Origin: CAVWNR01 sp963756525
Lineage (GTDB): Bacteria > Actinomycetota > Actinomycetes > Mycobacteriales > Jatrophihabitantaceae
Length of the DNA: 64,000 bases
Reading direction: 5' to 3'
Assembly (NCBI GenBank): GCA_963756525.1
Contig: CAVWNR010000007.1
Span: 1-64,000 of the forward strand
The position numbers and the translations under genes are program-made. Below the pieces are notes generated by a model. The model worked only from the letters and a program-made list of their open reading frames with translations, was not told the DNA's origin and did no database searches. Below, in pieces: positions 1-9,848 of the stretch (positions within the stretch are counted from its first letter, which is position 1; every line of letters begins with the position of its first letter).

Positions 1-780
1 ACCGGGCCGGACAACACGCTGCCGGCCAACGAGATCTCGTTCTCCAGCGCGACCGGAGACCCGGTGTGGACGCTCGGCGCCACCGAAGCCGGCGAACGGG
101 TCGTCGGCCCGGGCCTGGTCTTCCAGATCCGCCTCGCCGCCACCGTCAACGCGGCCGCTCCCGGCAGCACCGCAGCGAGTTACTACAACCTCGGCAAGCT
201 GCGGGTTCAGAACAGCAACGGCACGATCCGCACGTTCCGTACCCAAGCCGAGTACCGGGTCGACCCCGCACCGGCCGTGGGCATGACCAAGGGCGTGCAG
301 TCGATCAACGGCCAGCCGGCCGGCGGCAATCCGCCCAACGTCGACCATCAACAGGTCGCCGAGGGCGACCGCGTCGTGTTCCGGGTCGACGTCATCAACC
401 CCGCCAGCTCAGCCGTCTCGGTCCACACGGTCAAGACGTGGGACGTGCTGGCCGCCGGGATTACCTGCGCGGATGTGGGCGCGATCAGCAACGGAGGGGT
501 ATGCACCGACCCGGGCGACCCGAACCAGCCAACCTTCGCCAGCCGCGCTACCAACAGCGCGATCGTCTGGAACCGGCCGCCCACCGAGGTGATCGCCCCC
601 GGCGCATCGGTGACTTACACGTACGCGGTGACGATCCCGACCGGCGTCAGCGTCGGCACCGACCTCGTCGACACGGCATCCGTGCGCTCCTTCGACACGG
701 ACACCAACGTGCCCGGCATGGTCACCTACTTCCCGAAGAACAACGTCGACACCACCGTGCCCGTGGCCGACCAGGCGCAC
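1..780 (+). CDS. DUF11-repeat surface protein, upstream segment (5' end outside window)
   Basis: This is the first visible part of one long gene that runs to 6316. The reading frame is open from base 1, so the true start lies upstream. It encodes Ig-like repeats of the DUF11 kind: a strand-rich domain with YTYAVTIPTG-type edges, then an opening MTKGVQS motif near 285 that starts a new repeat. Such repeats form stalk-like extracellular proteins anchored to the wall. The frame is lost near 783: inserting a single G in the GG run at 782-783 restores HRAASDQSDVF and joins the next segment. The break is either a real mutation or a sequencing error. Function beyond a surface role is unknown. Confidence 0.75.
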
Positions 781-782
781 CG

Positions 783-3700
783 GCCGCCAGCGACCAGTCC
801 GACGTCTTCCTGGCGCAGGTCGGAATCACCAAGAACGTCGAGTCAGCGATCAACGAGCCCGGCAACACCGGCGGCCCGCCGCCCGGACCGTCCACCCAGG
901 CCACGATCGGTGAGCAGGTCACCTACACCCTGACTGTCACGTTGCCGCCGCACGCGACCGTGTACAACGGAGTACTCGCCGACCTCGTACCGACCGGCCT
1001 CGCGTTCGTGTCAGCCACTGCCGTCGGCCTGCCTGCGGGCTCGACCTTCGATCCGGCCACAGGCACGGTGACGCTGCCGGGCACGCTCGACAACACCAGC
1101 GATACGCCGATCACCTTCACCGACACCATCGTCGCCCGGGTGACGACCGACGCGAGCAACAAGGCCGGCATCACAAGGACCAACACCGCGACGTTCACCA
1201 GCAACCGAACGGCCGGCGGCAGCCCGCTCACCCCGCGGACCGCCAACTCGGACGTCCACATCGTCGAGCCGAACCCCGCGCTGGCCAAGGCGGCCAACCC
1301 GACCGACGTGACCGGGGGGCAGACCGTCACGTACACGCTGACCGCGAGCAACGCGGCCGGCGCGTCCGTGCTGCACGACGCCTGGGTGGTCGACTGCCTG
1401 CCGGCCGGGCTCGCGTTCGACGCCTACCAGACGCCCAGCCAGGGCACGACCGTTGCTGCCGCGCCCAGCGCCGGGTCGCCGTGCGCCGCGAACACCACTC
1501 AGCTGGAGTGGAACGTCGGTGACGTCAACCCCGGCGCGGCCCCGACGCTGAAGTACACGGCCACGGTCACCCCCGCCGCCACAGGTCTGCAGACCTTCAC
1601 CAACACGGCGACGATCACCGGCGACTCGATCGCCGGCACCCGCACCGGCCCGACCGACCCCGGCCCCGCCACCGGCCGGCTGTACACGAAGACCGCCAGC
1701 CGCACCATCACCGTGCTCGGCGCCCAGCTCACCAAGACGGCAACCCCGACCGTCGACACCATCGGCCAGACGGTCACCTACACCGTCACTGCCACCCTCA
1801 ACGCCAACGTCTCCTACTTCAACCTCAGCGTCATCGACACCCTGCCGGCCGGCCTAGACGCGAACTCGCTCCAGCGGGTCTCCCAGCAGTGCGTCAACGA
1901 AGACGGCACGGCCTGTGACCTGCCACCCGGCACGCCGCTCACTCCGTCGCCGAGCGGCGCCACCACCAAGATCGGAGTGTTCTTCGGCAACGTCGCAGGC
2001 GAGGCCCAGGGCCGCATCATCACCATCGTCTATAGCGCCAAGGTCGCCGACGTGGCCGCAGCGAAGGCCGGGGCCAAGCTCACCAACTCGGCGCACCTCG
2101 CCTGGGACAACACCGCCAAGCCACCACCGGCCAACGCCGGCGGAACCTTCGACAAGACCTCGACCAACGCGAACGCGCCGATCACCGTGGTCGAGCCGAG
2201 CATGTCGATCACCAAGGGCGTCGACGACTCGACCGTCGAGCCGGGCCAAAGCTTCACCTACACACTGCACGTGCGCAACGCCAACACGGCGACCACCAGC
2301 GCGGCCTACAACGTGACGGTCACCGACACGATCCCGGCCGGGATCGTCGTCGACCCGACCTCGATCTCCAACGGCGGCGCCCTGAGCGGCACCGACAGCA
2401 ACGGCGCCGGCGGCACGATCACCTGGACAATCGCCGGCCCGGTCGCCCCCGGCGCCGACATCGCGCTGACCTACTCCGCGAAGCTCGGCCCGTCGAACAC
2501 GCTGACCACCGCGAACCAGGTCAACGCCGCGCGGGTCACCGGCTACGACTCGCTGCCGTCCGGCGGCCGGCACTACCCGGCGACCAATCCCGCGACCGCG
2601 CCGGTCACGCCGGAGTTCCCCTCAGTTCAGGCCAGCAAGTCCACGCCGCTGGGCGACATCGCCTACGTCGGCGAACCGTTCACCTGGCAGATCACGCTGC
2701 ACAACGCGGGCGGAGGCACCGCCTACCACGTCGGCGCGACGGATACCCTGCCGCCGAACTGGGACTACGACAACAACAGCGCAGAGGTGTCGGTGGCCGG
2801 CGGGCCGCCCCAGCAGATCGACCCGACCGTGCTGGGTCGCCAGTTGCGCTGGACGGACCTCGGCACGCTGGCGCCGGGCGCGAGCCTAACGATCACCTAC
2901 ACCGCTACGCCGAGCCCGGACGTGGCGACCAACCCCGGAGTCGGGCTGACGGTCGAGCAGACCAACACGGCGGTGCCGAGCGCGCAGGATGCCACCGGCG
3001 CGGCCGGCAACGCCACCGCCCCGTACGCGGGCCCGGCAGCCAGCGCGAACGCGCACATCGCCGCCTCCGACGGGGCACTGGTCAAGGCCGCCACCGTGCA
3101 GCCGATCGCCGGCGGGCGGGCCGGCGAGTTCACGATCGCCGTCACCAACAACGGGCCCGACCCGGCCGAGGGCGTGCAGGTCACCGACCCGTTCAATGAC
3201 CCCGCGCCCGCGGGCGTCACAAACATCAGCGCGACCGGCACCGGCTGGTCGTGCATCGGCACGCCAATCGTGTGCACCCGCGCCGACACCCTGGCTGCCG
3301 GCGCGAGCTACCCGCCGATCACCATCAGCTACCAGGTGGCCTCCGACGTCGCGGCCGGAACGGTGATCACCAACTCGGCCACCGTCACCTCGCGCACCTT
3401 CGATACAAACCTGAGCAACAACAGCGATGACGCGAGCACCACCGTCGCCACCCAGGCCGACCTGGCGATAGCGAAGCGGCGCACCAGCCCGCAGATCGTC
3501 GCCGGTGAGCCGGTCACCTATGCGATCAACGTGACCAACCTGGGGCCGTCGGTGTCCGCCGGACCGTTCACGATCACCGACACCCTGCCGCCGACCAGCA
3601 CCTTCGTCTCGGCATCCGGGGGCGGTTGGGTGTGCGCGCCGGTCGCGCCCGGCACGGTCGGCGGCACGCTGACCTGCACGCACGCCGCCAGCCTCGCGGT

Positions 3701-4760
3701 GGGTGAGACGACCGAGGACCTTGCGGTGACCGTCGGCGTACCGGCCGCGCAGACCGCCGCCGTCGTCAACACCGTGCACATCTCGCACACCACCACGCCC
3801 GACCCGAACCCCGCCAACGACACCGCAACCACCACGGACACGCCGCAGACCAGCGCCGACCTGCAGATCCAGAAGCGGCACGTCGGCACGTTCGTCGCCG
3901 GCTCCGACGGGCACTACGTCTTCACCGTCGCCAACCACGGCCCGTCCGACGCGGCCAACGCGACGATCACCGACACCTTGCCGATCGGGTTGAGCTACGT
4001 GTCTTCGACCGGTCCCGGCTGGGACTGCTCCGGGTCGTCCGGGCGGAACGTGACTTGCGTGCATGCAGCGCCGTTGGCGGTCGGTTCCATCACCGCGGTG
4101 ACGATCACCGTGCACATCGCCCCGACGGTGAGCGGCCCGATCCAGAACACCGCGACGGTGTCCAGCGACACGCCCGACCCGGACTTGACGAACAACACCG
4201 ACAGCGACAACACCGGCGTCAACACCGAGGCCGACCTCGCGATCACCAAGTCGCACACCACGACGGCGGTCGCCGGCAGTTCGCTCGCGTACACGCTGCA
4301 CGTGACCAACAACGGTCCCTCGGACGTGGCCGGGACGATCACCGTCACCGACCCGCTGCCGGCCGGGCTGACCTACGACTCCGCCACCGGCACCGACTGG
4401 ACCTGCAGCTACGCGTCAGCGACCCGGCTGGTCACCTGCACGGCGCCCGGTCCGCTGGCCGCGCGCGCGTCCGCGCCGGACATCACGCTGAACGTGACCA
4501 TCGACCCCGGCGTCGGCCCCGCGACGATCGTCAACCCGGCCGACGTGCAGAGCGACACCTTCGATCCGGACCTGTCGAACAACCACGCCGTGGACCCGAC
4601 GCAGGTCACCGTGCAGGCCGCCATCGCCATTGACAAGACGCTCGAGACGCCGACGCCCGTGTACGCCGGCACCGAGGTCACCTTCAGCCTGCAGGCGAGC
4701 AACGCCGGGCCGAGCGACGCGGCGCACGTCGTCGTCACCATCCGCTGCCGGACGGGTTGA
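783..4760 (+). CDS. DUF11-repeat surface protein, middle segment (continues from 1-780)
   Basis: Continuation of the same gene in the next frame, without a credible start of its own. It carries about ten tandem DUF11 repeats of roughly 120 residues. Each opens with a motif like ADLAITKSHT, continues with VTYTLTVTN-GPSD and a DTLPAGLTYVSATG element, and many hold a paired cysteine pattern (W-C ... V-T-C). Late repeats resemble each other more than early ones, suggesting recent tandem duplication. The segment ends at TGA 4758-4760 because one base is missing around 4739-4740: the reading ACC-ATC should be ACC-GAT, giving the repeat consensus VTDPLPDGLSYVSATG, which is exactly what follows in the next frame. 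Confidence 0.8.
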   Translation, partial: AASDQSDVFLAQVGITKNVESAINEPGNTGGPPPGPSTQATIGEQVTYTLTVTLPPHATVYNGVLADLVPTGLAFVSATAVGLPAGSTFDPATGTVTLPGTLDNTSDTPITFTDTIVARVTTDASNKAGITRTNTATFTSNRTAGGSPLTPRTANSDVHIVEPNPALAKAANPTDVTGGQTVTYTLTASNAAGASVLHDAWVVDCLPAGLAFDAYQTPSQGTTVAAAPSAGSPCAANTTQLEWNVGDVNPGAAPTLKYTATVTPAATGLQTFTNTATITGDSIAGTRTGPTDPGPATGRLYTKTASRTITVLGAQLTKTATPTVDTIGQTVTYTVTATLNANVSYFNLSVIDTLPAGLDANSLQRVSQQCVNEDGTACDLPPGTPLTPSPSGATTKIGVFFGNVAGEAQGRIITIVYSAKVADVAAAKAGAKLTNSAHLAWDNTAKPPPANAGGTFDKTSTNANAPITVVEPSMSITKGVDDSTVEPGQSFTYTLHVRNANTATTSAAYNVTVTDTIPAGIVVDPTSISNGGALSGTDSNGAGGTITWTIAGPVAPGADIALTYSAKLGPSNTLTTANQVNAARVTGYDSLPSGGRHYPATNPATAPVTPEFPSVQASKSTPLGDIAYVGEPFTWQITLHNAGGGTAYHVGATDTLPPNWDYDNNSAEVSVAGGPPQQIDPTVLGRQLRWTDLGTLAPGASLTITYTATPSPDVATNPGVGLTVEQTNTAVPSAQDATGAAGNATAPYAGPAASANAHIAASDGALVKAATVQPIAGGRAGEFTIAVTNNGPDPAEGVQVTDPFNDPAPAGVTNISATGTGWSCIGTPIVCTRADTLAAGASYPPITISYQVASDVAAGTVITNSATVTSRTFDTNLSNNSDDASTTVATQADLAIAKRRTSPQIVAGEPVTYAINVTNLGPSVSAGPFTITDTLPPTSTFVSASGGGWVCAPVAPGTVGGTLTCTHAASLAVGETTEDLAVTVGVPAAQTAAVVNTVHISHTTTPDPNPANDTATTTDTPQTSADLQIQKRHVGTFVAGSDGHYVFTVANHGPSDAANATITDTLPIGLSYVSSTGPGWDCSGSSGRNVTCVHAAPLAVGSITAVTITVHIAPTVSGPIQNTATVSSDTPDPDLTNNTDSDNTGVNTEADLAITKSHTTTAVAGSSLAYTLHVTNNGPSDVAGTITVTDPLPAGLTYDSATGTDWTCSYASATRLVTCTAPGPLAARASAPDITLNVTIDPGVGPATIVNPADVQSDTFDPDLSNNHAVDPTQVTVQAAIAIDKTLETPTPVYAGTEVTFSLQASNAGPSDAAHVVVTIRCRTG

Positions 4761-6316
4761 GCTACGTCTCCGCGACCGGTCCGGGTTGGGCCTGCCTGGA
4801 CCGCGGGCAGACCGTGATCTGCGAGCGGCCGACCGTCGAGGCGGTACCGCCCGGCTCTGCGCCACCGCCGATCACGCTCGTCGCCCGGGTCGACCCGTCG
4901 CTGCCGTTCGACCCACCGGACGCCACGGTGACCCTGAAGAACATCGCGTCGATCGACATGTCCTCACCGGGCACGCGCGGCGAGCCCAGCGAGGCGGATG
5001 TGCCGGTGATCGCGCGCGCCGACCTGACGCTGACCAAGACGCCGAGCACCGATACCCCGGTCGCCGGCGCGAAGTTCGTCTGGACCATGGTGGCCCACAA
5101 CACCGGGCCGAGCGACGCGGCCGCCCCGCTGACGCTCACCGACACCCTGCCGCCGTACGAGACGTACCTATCCGCCGCGCCGCCGTGGCAGTGCACGGCC
5201 GGCCCGCCGCCGAGCGCGCCCACCGACCGGCAGAGTGTCACCTGCACGCTCGCCGGTGCGCTCGCGGCCGGGGCCGACGCGTCCGCGCTGCGGATGCTGG
5301 TGCAGGAGTCGGCCGACGCCCCGGCCGGCCGGCAGGTCAACGTCGCCGCGGTCAGCTCGCCGACGCCCGGTGACAACGGACATGCCGCGGGCAGCGTCAC
5401 CATTGCCCGCGACGCCAAGCTGACCATCAGCAAGACGCACAGCGGCCACGGCCAGGTCGGGCAGAACGTCGACTTCCACATCGTCGTCGGCGACACCGGC
5501 CCGTCCACGGCTGATCAGGTCGTCGTCACCGACCCGCTGCCGAACGGGCTGACGTATGTCTCCGCGACCGGCACCGACTGGACCTGCTCCGCATCCGGGC
5601 AGACGGTGACCTGCACGCTCGCCGGAACACTCGCGGTCGGCGCCAACGCCCCGCCGATCAGGCTCACCGCCCGGGTCGGGCCCGCCGCCTACCCGTCCGT
5701 CACCAACGTCGCGACGACGTTCTCGACCGATCCCACCCTGCCCAGCCGGGCCAGCGACTCCGACGACCTCGTCGTCGACCCGGACGCCGCGCTCCTGCTG
5801 ACCAAGCACCACCAGGGCGACTTCGTGGTCGGTCAGCAGGGCACGTACCTGCTGACGGTGACCAATCCCGGACCGACCCCGACGCCGGGCCCGATCACGA
5901 TCACCGACAAGCTGCCCGACAGCCTGACCTACGTCTCCGCGACCGGCCCCAGCTGGAGCTGCGCGGCGTCCGGGCAGACGGTGACCTGCACCCGCCCGGG
6001 GCCGCTCGCCGTGGGGGCCAGTTCCTCCGTCACTGTCACCGTGCTCGTCGGTCAGGCGGCGGTGCCGTCGGTGCTGAACACGGCCACCGCCGAGGCGCCG
6101 GGAACCCCGCCGACCTCCGCCTCCGACACCGCCCCGGTGCCGGCCCCGCCCGCGCCGCCGGTGCCAGCCCCGCCGGCGCCTCCGGCGACATCGGGTGGCG
6201 GCGAGCTGAGCTTCACCGGCGTCGACGTTGCGCTCTTCGTGCTCGCCGCGCTCGTGCTGATCGCCTTCGGCACCGTGCTGGTCGGCGCCGCCCGCAGACG
6301 CCGCTCGCAGATCTAA
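4757..6316 (+). CDS. DUF11-repeat surface protein, C-terminal segment with sortase-like anchor
   Basis: Last part of the long surface protein. It completes the repeat broken at 4740 and adds three more DUF11 repeats (opening near 5017, 5417 and 5782). A Pro/Ala-rich wall-spanning linker follows, built of repeated PAPPAPP units (about 6136-6185). It ends with LSFTG (6206-6220), a hydrophobic stretch of about 20 residues and an RRRR tail. That layout is the classic cell-wall sorting signal; LSFTG departs from LPXTG in the second position, as often seen in actinobacterial variants. No sortase gene is in the window. The protein probably projects from the cell wall and may act in adhesion or as a stalk; this role is inferred from the fold only. 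Confidence 0.8.
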   Translation: MSYVSATGPGWACLDRGQTVICERPTVEAVPPGSAPPPITLVARVDPSLPFDPPDATVTLKNIASIDMSSPGTRGEPSEADVPVIARADLTLTKTPSTDTPVAGAKFVWTMVAHNTGPSDAAAPLTLTDTLPPYETYLSAAPPWQCTAGPPPSAPTDRQSVTCTLAGALAAGADASALRMLVQESADAPAGRQVNVAAVSSPTPGDNGHAAGSVTIARDAKLTISKTHSGHGQVGQNVDFHIVVGDTGPSTADQVVVTDPLPNGLTYVSATGTDWTCSASGQTVTCTLAGTLAVGANAPPIRLTARVGPAAYPSVTNVATTFSTDPTLPSRASDSDDLVVDPDAALLLTKHHQGDFVVGQQGTYLLTVTNPGPTPTPGPITITDKLPDSLTYVSATGPSWSCAASGQTVTCTRPGPLAVGASSSVTVTVLVGQAAVPSVLNTATAEAPGTPPTSASDTAPVPAPPAPPVPAPPAPPATSGGGELSFTGVDVALFVLAALVLIAFGTVLVGAARRRRSQI

Positions 6317-6356
6317 TCGCGAGCGCACAGCTTTGCCATGGGCGGTGCACACTGCG

Positions 6357-6386
6357 TTGACAGGAATGACCGAGCAAGCGCATAGT
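6357..6386 (+). promoter_or_regulatory. candidate sigma-70-type promoter for the glycosidase gene
   Basis: TTGACA at 6357-6362 and CATAGT at 6381-6386 are separated by 18 bases, in the 193-base gap between the surface protein gene and the start at 6510. The leader would be about 115 bases. The match is by eye only. Confidence 0.4.
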
Positions 6387-6509
6387 GCGATTTCTCCGGG
6401 TACGGCCGCACGGTGAGTGGCCTGCCCGGCTGAGAGTCCGACGCTGAGGGCGCGAGCGCCGGTTCGGCGAGTGCGCACCCGTCCAGCGTGGCTGGGAGGA
6501 GGGAGCCTC

Positions 6510-9146
6510 ATGTCGCGAAGGTTGCTGGCCGCGGTGTCGGCCGTCGTGATGGTGTCGAGCGTGATGGTGTCGAGCTTCGGTGTGGGCGGTGCGGCGGCGG
6601 CGCCCGCCGCACCGGCGCAGCCGGCGGATTCGGCCGGGGTCGCGCCGCGATCTGCAGAGTTGTCCGTAACCAGCCGGTTAGCCGACCGCCGTGAGGTGGC
6701 GGCCGGACAGCGCGCCTATTCGATCGGTTTCGAGGATGGCCGCTTCTACGCCAACGGCTGGCACATCACCGGGGAGATGGGCGGAGTGTGGACGCCGCCG
6801 TTGAAGCTCCTCGACGGGGTCTGGTTCGGGCTGAACGGGCAGTGGATAGGGCCGGCCACGAAGTTCTCCAGCGGCTGGGGTTACACCCGGTTCGACCTTC
6901 CGACCACGTCGGGTCTGACAGTGCAGCGCACCGACTTCGTGCCGGACGGGCCGCGCGGTGTGCTGTTCGGCCTCACCATCACCAACCCGGGACCGGCCCG
7001 CACCGCACGGCTGTCTGTCGACGCGCACTCGGAGTTGATGGGCCAGTACCCGTGGGGCTTTACCGGCGTCACCCCGAACGCGAGCGACAACCTGCCGGAC
7101 AAGGGAAGCTTCAACGGTCAGAACCTGGTGTTCACCGACGACGGGGCGCTGCCGGGAGCTCCTGTGCACCACTATGCGGCACTGGTCGGCACCGCGATGA
7201 AGCCCGACTCGGGCGCGATCGGCGAGCAGTTCTGGGGGCCGCAGCCCGGTCACCGCTGCACTGGCACGGAGCCCGGCGCACCCGCCGACCCGAAGCCGTC
7301 GGCCTGTGATGACGGGCCGTTCGGCCGCGGCATCGGCGGCGAGCTGACCTACTCGCTGCGCCTTCCCGGTCACGGCTCGAAGACGGTCTGGCTGGCGGTT
7401 GCCGGTTCGGACCAGGGCCTGTCGGCCGCCCGGCAGGAACTCGCTCAGACACTGCGCAATCCCGCCGGGCAGTTCGCCGCTAAGGTTGCTTCCCGCGAGC
7501 GGCTTGCGCAGTGGACCAAGCTCTCGCTTCCGGGCGATCCGCTCGTGCAGCAGGCGATCGACTGGGGGAAGCAGAATCTCGCCGACCTGACGAAGACCGC
7601 GCGGAATCTGCAGATCCGCTGGACCAACCAAGGAAAGCAGTTCCCGCCCCCGTTGGGCACGGTACCCGAAGCGACATGGATCGGCGCCGGCTTCCCTGAC
7701 TATCCGTGGATCTTCGGCACGGACGGCGAGTACACCGCGTTTGCCGCCGTCGCGGTCGGCCAGTTCGAGGCCATCGAAGACCACCTGCGCGCGCTGCGCG
7801 ACATCTCCGACATCCTCAACAATCGCTCGGGCGTCGTCGTGCACGAATCGGTCTCCGACGGCTCCGTCTGGTTCGGGCACGACTCGCGCCAGACCAACCC
7901 GGACGGCAGCACCAGTTATGACTTCAACACCGACGAGACGGTCAAGTTCCCCAGCGCCGTCGCGCTGGTGTGGCGGTGGACCGGCGACAACCGATTCCGC
8001 GACGAGATGTACGACTTCACCGTGCGCAACCTGCGCTACGTCGTGCAGAACCTGGACGCCGACCGCGACGGCTGGCCGGAAGGTTCCGGCAACGTGGAAC
8101 GCACCGGCATGGGAGCCGAGAAGCTGGACAACGCCGTGTATCTCATCCGCGGCCTGTACGACCTGGCCGACATGGCGGCCTCCAAGCACGACGCGACGAC
8201 CTACGCCTGGGCGACGAACCACGCCCGCAACCTGCAACAGCGCTTCGACCGCACCTGGTGGTACCAGGCCGCGTCGCAGTACGCCGACTCCCTGCTCGAC
8301 CCCGGCAACACCCAACTGTTCCAGCAGTACTGGATCGGCCAGATCCCCATGGAGGCCGAACTGAACATCAACGGCCGGACGGTCCCCGGCCTGGCACCGT
8401 TCAACCACGGCAACACCGCGTTGGCCGGGCGGGAGAACGCCTGCTACAGCGGGACTCCTCCGTTCAACCCGGGCTTGTTCCACACCGGCTGCACCGGCCC
8501 GCCGGCCGGCCAGGGCGAGAAGGTCATCTACGGGCTCACCACATCGATCCAGTCGATCGGCGAAGGCAACTACGGTCGGCTCGGCCCGGGCCAGCAGCAG
8601 CGCTACATCAATGCGCTGGCCCAGACGATGTTGGCCGAGCCGGCCACCGGCGGCACGCCCGACGAGCAGCCCGGCGCGATGCCGGAGATCTTCCCGTCAC
8701 CCGACCAGGGAGCCAACATCGACCGCTGCTGGACGTGCCGCTCGATGTTCATGCAGGCGTGGGGCAACTACGGCACCGCGTGGGCCGTCGTGCACCAGTG
8801 GCTGGGCGTGCAGCCCGACCTCGGCAACGGACTCGTCGAGTTCGTTCCGCAGGTTCCGCAGGGCCAGAGTTCCATTCAGGGCAAGGACATCCGGCTCGGC
8901 GGCGGGTCGGCGGACGTGCGGGCGCTGCACTACGGCCACCTCTACCTGACCCAGATCAACACAGGCAATGGCGTCGGCGCAAGGCACATCCTCATCGGCC
9001 ACACGCTGCCGCGGGGGGCACGTCCGGTAGCAGTGCTGCTGGACGGGCGGTTCGCCCGCGCCTACCGGATCACCCAGACCAACCGGGGAGCCGAACTCAC
9101 CCTGCCAACCAGCGCCGGGCGGCACACCCTCACCGTCATCGCATAA
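6510..9146 (+). CDS. secreted six-hairpin glycosidase (GH63/amylo-alpha-1,6-glucosidase-like)
   Basis: 878 residues. The ATG at 6510 is preferred because GGAGGAGGG lies at 6496-6504 and it opens a signal peptide (MSRRLLAAVSAVVM ... GGAAAAPAAP); an upstream in-frame GTG at 6417 lacks both. An N-terminal beta-sandwich (about residues 45-340) is followed by an alpha/alpha barrel of the six-hairpin type. Barrel marks are YPWIFGTDGEYTAFAAVAV, the acidic loop DADRDGWPEGSGNVE and EKLDNAVYLIRGLYDLADM. Related enzymes hydrolyse alpha-glucosidic or similar links; the substrate cannot be read from sequence. Export fits a role in extracellular glycan use, in line with the other secreted hydrolases here. 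It is followed by a strong palindrome shared with a convergent gene. Confidence 0.7.
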   Translation: MSRRLLAAVSAVVMVSSVMVSSFGVGGAAAAPAAPAQPADSAGVAPRSAELSVTSRLADRREVAAGQRAYSIGFEDGRFYANGWHITGEMGGVWTPPLKLLDGVWFGLNGQWIGPATKFSSGWGYTRFDLPTTSGLTVQRTDFVPDGPRGVLFGLTITNPGPARTARLSVDAHSELMGQYPWGFTGVTPNASDNLPDKGSFNGQNLVFTDDGALPGAPVHHYAALVGTAMKPDSGAIGEQFWGPQPGHRCTGTEPGAPADPKPSACDDGPFGRGIGGELTYSLRLPGHGSKTVWLAVAGSDQGLSAARQELAQTLRNPAGQFAAKVASRERLAQWTKLSLPGDPLVQQAIDWGKQNLADLTKTARNLQIRWTNQGKQFPPPLGTVPEATWIGAGFPDYPWIFGTDGEYTAFAAVAVGQFEAIEDHLRALRDISDILNNRSGVVVHESVSDGSVWFGHDSRQTNPDGSTSYDFNTDETVKFPSAVALVWRWTGDNRFRDEMYDFTVRNLRYVVQNLDADRDGWPEGSGNVERTGMGAEKLDNAVYLIRGLYDLADMAASKHDATTYAWATNHARNLQQRFDRTWWYQAASQYADSLLDPGNTQLFQQYWIGQIPMEAELNINGRTVPGLAPFNHGNTALAGRENACYSGTPPFNPGLFHTGCTGPPAGQGEKVIYGLTTSIQSIGEGNYGRLGPGQQQRYINALAQTMLAEPATGGTPDEQPGAMPEIFPSPDQGANIDRCWTCRSMFMQAWGNYGTAWAVVHQWLGVQPDLGNGLVEFVPQVPQGQSSIQGKDIRLGGGSADVRALHYGHLYLTQINTGNGVGARHILIGHTLPRGARPVAVLLDGRFARAYRITQTNRGAELTLPTSAGRHTLTVIA

Positions 9147-9185
9147 CCCGGATCGCCGCCGGCAGGTTCCGGCGGAACCGATTCG

Positions 9186-9256
9186 TGATCAGGTCTTCCC
9201 CGCGAATGACCGGTTGGCCCGCCGCAAGGCGGGCACAACCGGGGAAGACCTGATCA
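9186..9256. repeat. large nested palindrome between convergent genes
   Basis: The outer arms are perfect 16-base inverted repeats (TGATCAGGTCTTCCCC at 9186-9201 and its complement at 9241-9256). Inside, CCGGTTG (9210-9216) pairs with 9236-9242, and GCCCGCC (9217-9223) pairs with GGCGGGC (9228-9234) around a GCAA tetraloop. The two pairings compete at 9241-9242. It lies between stops at 9146 and 9303, so it could end transcription from both sides, but it is longer than an ordinary terminator and lacks a U tract. Confidence 0.75.
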
Positions 9257-9302
9257 ACTCAACCGGCAGCACACTCCGGGCGCATGCGTCGGAGACGCGA
9301 CG

Positions 9303-9683
9303 TCACGCCGGCTTCGTCTGGCCGCCGGCAGCACGCAGGACGTCGCGCAGCGGGCGGACGAGCTCGATGCCCTTCTCCATCGCGGCAGCGTGTTCTTCCA
9401 ACAGCTGACCTGCCTGCTTGAGCGCTTCCCCCGCCGCCCGGGTATTGCTGGCGGCGAGTTCGAACTGCTCCACCATGGCCGCGATCGGGGCGAGCGCGCG
9501 CTCGGACATCTGTCGATGGAACTCGACCTGCGCGGTCAGCGCCTGGTGGAGCATCTCGAACTGGCGCCGCATCGCATCGGACATGCCCGCCGCCAGACCC
9601 GGTGCAGCGGAACCGCCGGGCGGCGAGGTCATCAGCTTGGCGAACTCTTGCCAGGCGCGGATCAGTTCGTTCGGGCTCGTCAT
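9303..9683 (-). CDS. small helical protein, phasin-like (unknown function)
   Basis: 126 residues. The start at 9683 is chosen because GGAGAG stands six bases upstream; an in-frame ATG further up (9710) lacks a ribosome site. The protein opens with MTSPNELIRAWQEFAKLM and is almost wholly predicted helix, rich in Ala, Gln and Glu with long amphipathic stretches, ending in KGIELVRPLRDVLRAAGG. This resembles phasins and similar helical accessory proteins that coat storage granules or membranes, but I cannot name a family with certainty. There is no polyhydroxyalkanoate synthase in the window. It lies 165 bases downstream of adenylate kinase on the same strand. Confidence 0.55.
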   Translation of the reverse strand: MTSPNELIRAWQEFAKLMTSPPGGSAAPGLAAGMSDAMRRQFEMLHQALTAQVEFHRQMSERALAPIAAMVEQFELAASNTRAAGEALKQAGQLLEEHAAAMEKGIELVRPLRDVLRAAGGQTKPA

Positions 9684-9848
9684 CACGCTCTCCGTCGGCG
9701 CAAGCGCCATCAGTGTGCGGCCGCCGCGACCGGGCACGACGCTGCAGCCACTCCTTGATCGTTACTTGGCCAGTATGGCCGACCGGCACGGCACGCCGCA
9801 CCCGGACTCGAACTCGGCGGCGGGCAGGTGTTTTCGCACCGCCGGCGA

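Noticed and set aside
2886..4301. Long open frame antisense to the DUF11 repeats
   Set aside because: Arg/Gly/Val-rich shadow translation without recognisable domains.
1..6316. Programmed frameshifting in the surface protein gene
   Set aside because: No slippery heptamer or downstream pseudoknot is evident at 783 or 4740; simple one-base loss explains both.
6431..6470. CTGAGA motif suggesting a TPP riboswitch before the glycosidase
   Set aside because: The second conserved part (CCTGAACCTGATC type) and the needed stems are missing, and the downstream gene is not linked to thiamine.
9805..9835. GTTCGAGTCC-like stretch on the minus strand suggesting a tRNA T-arm
   Set aside because: No acceptor stem, D-arm or anticodon arm can be drawn around it.
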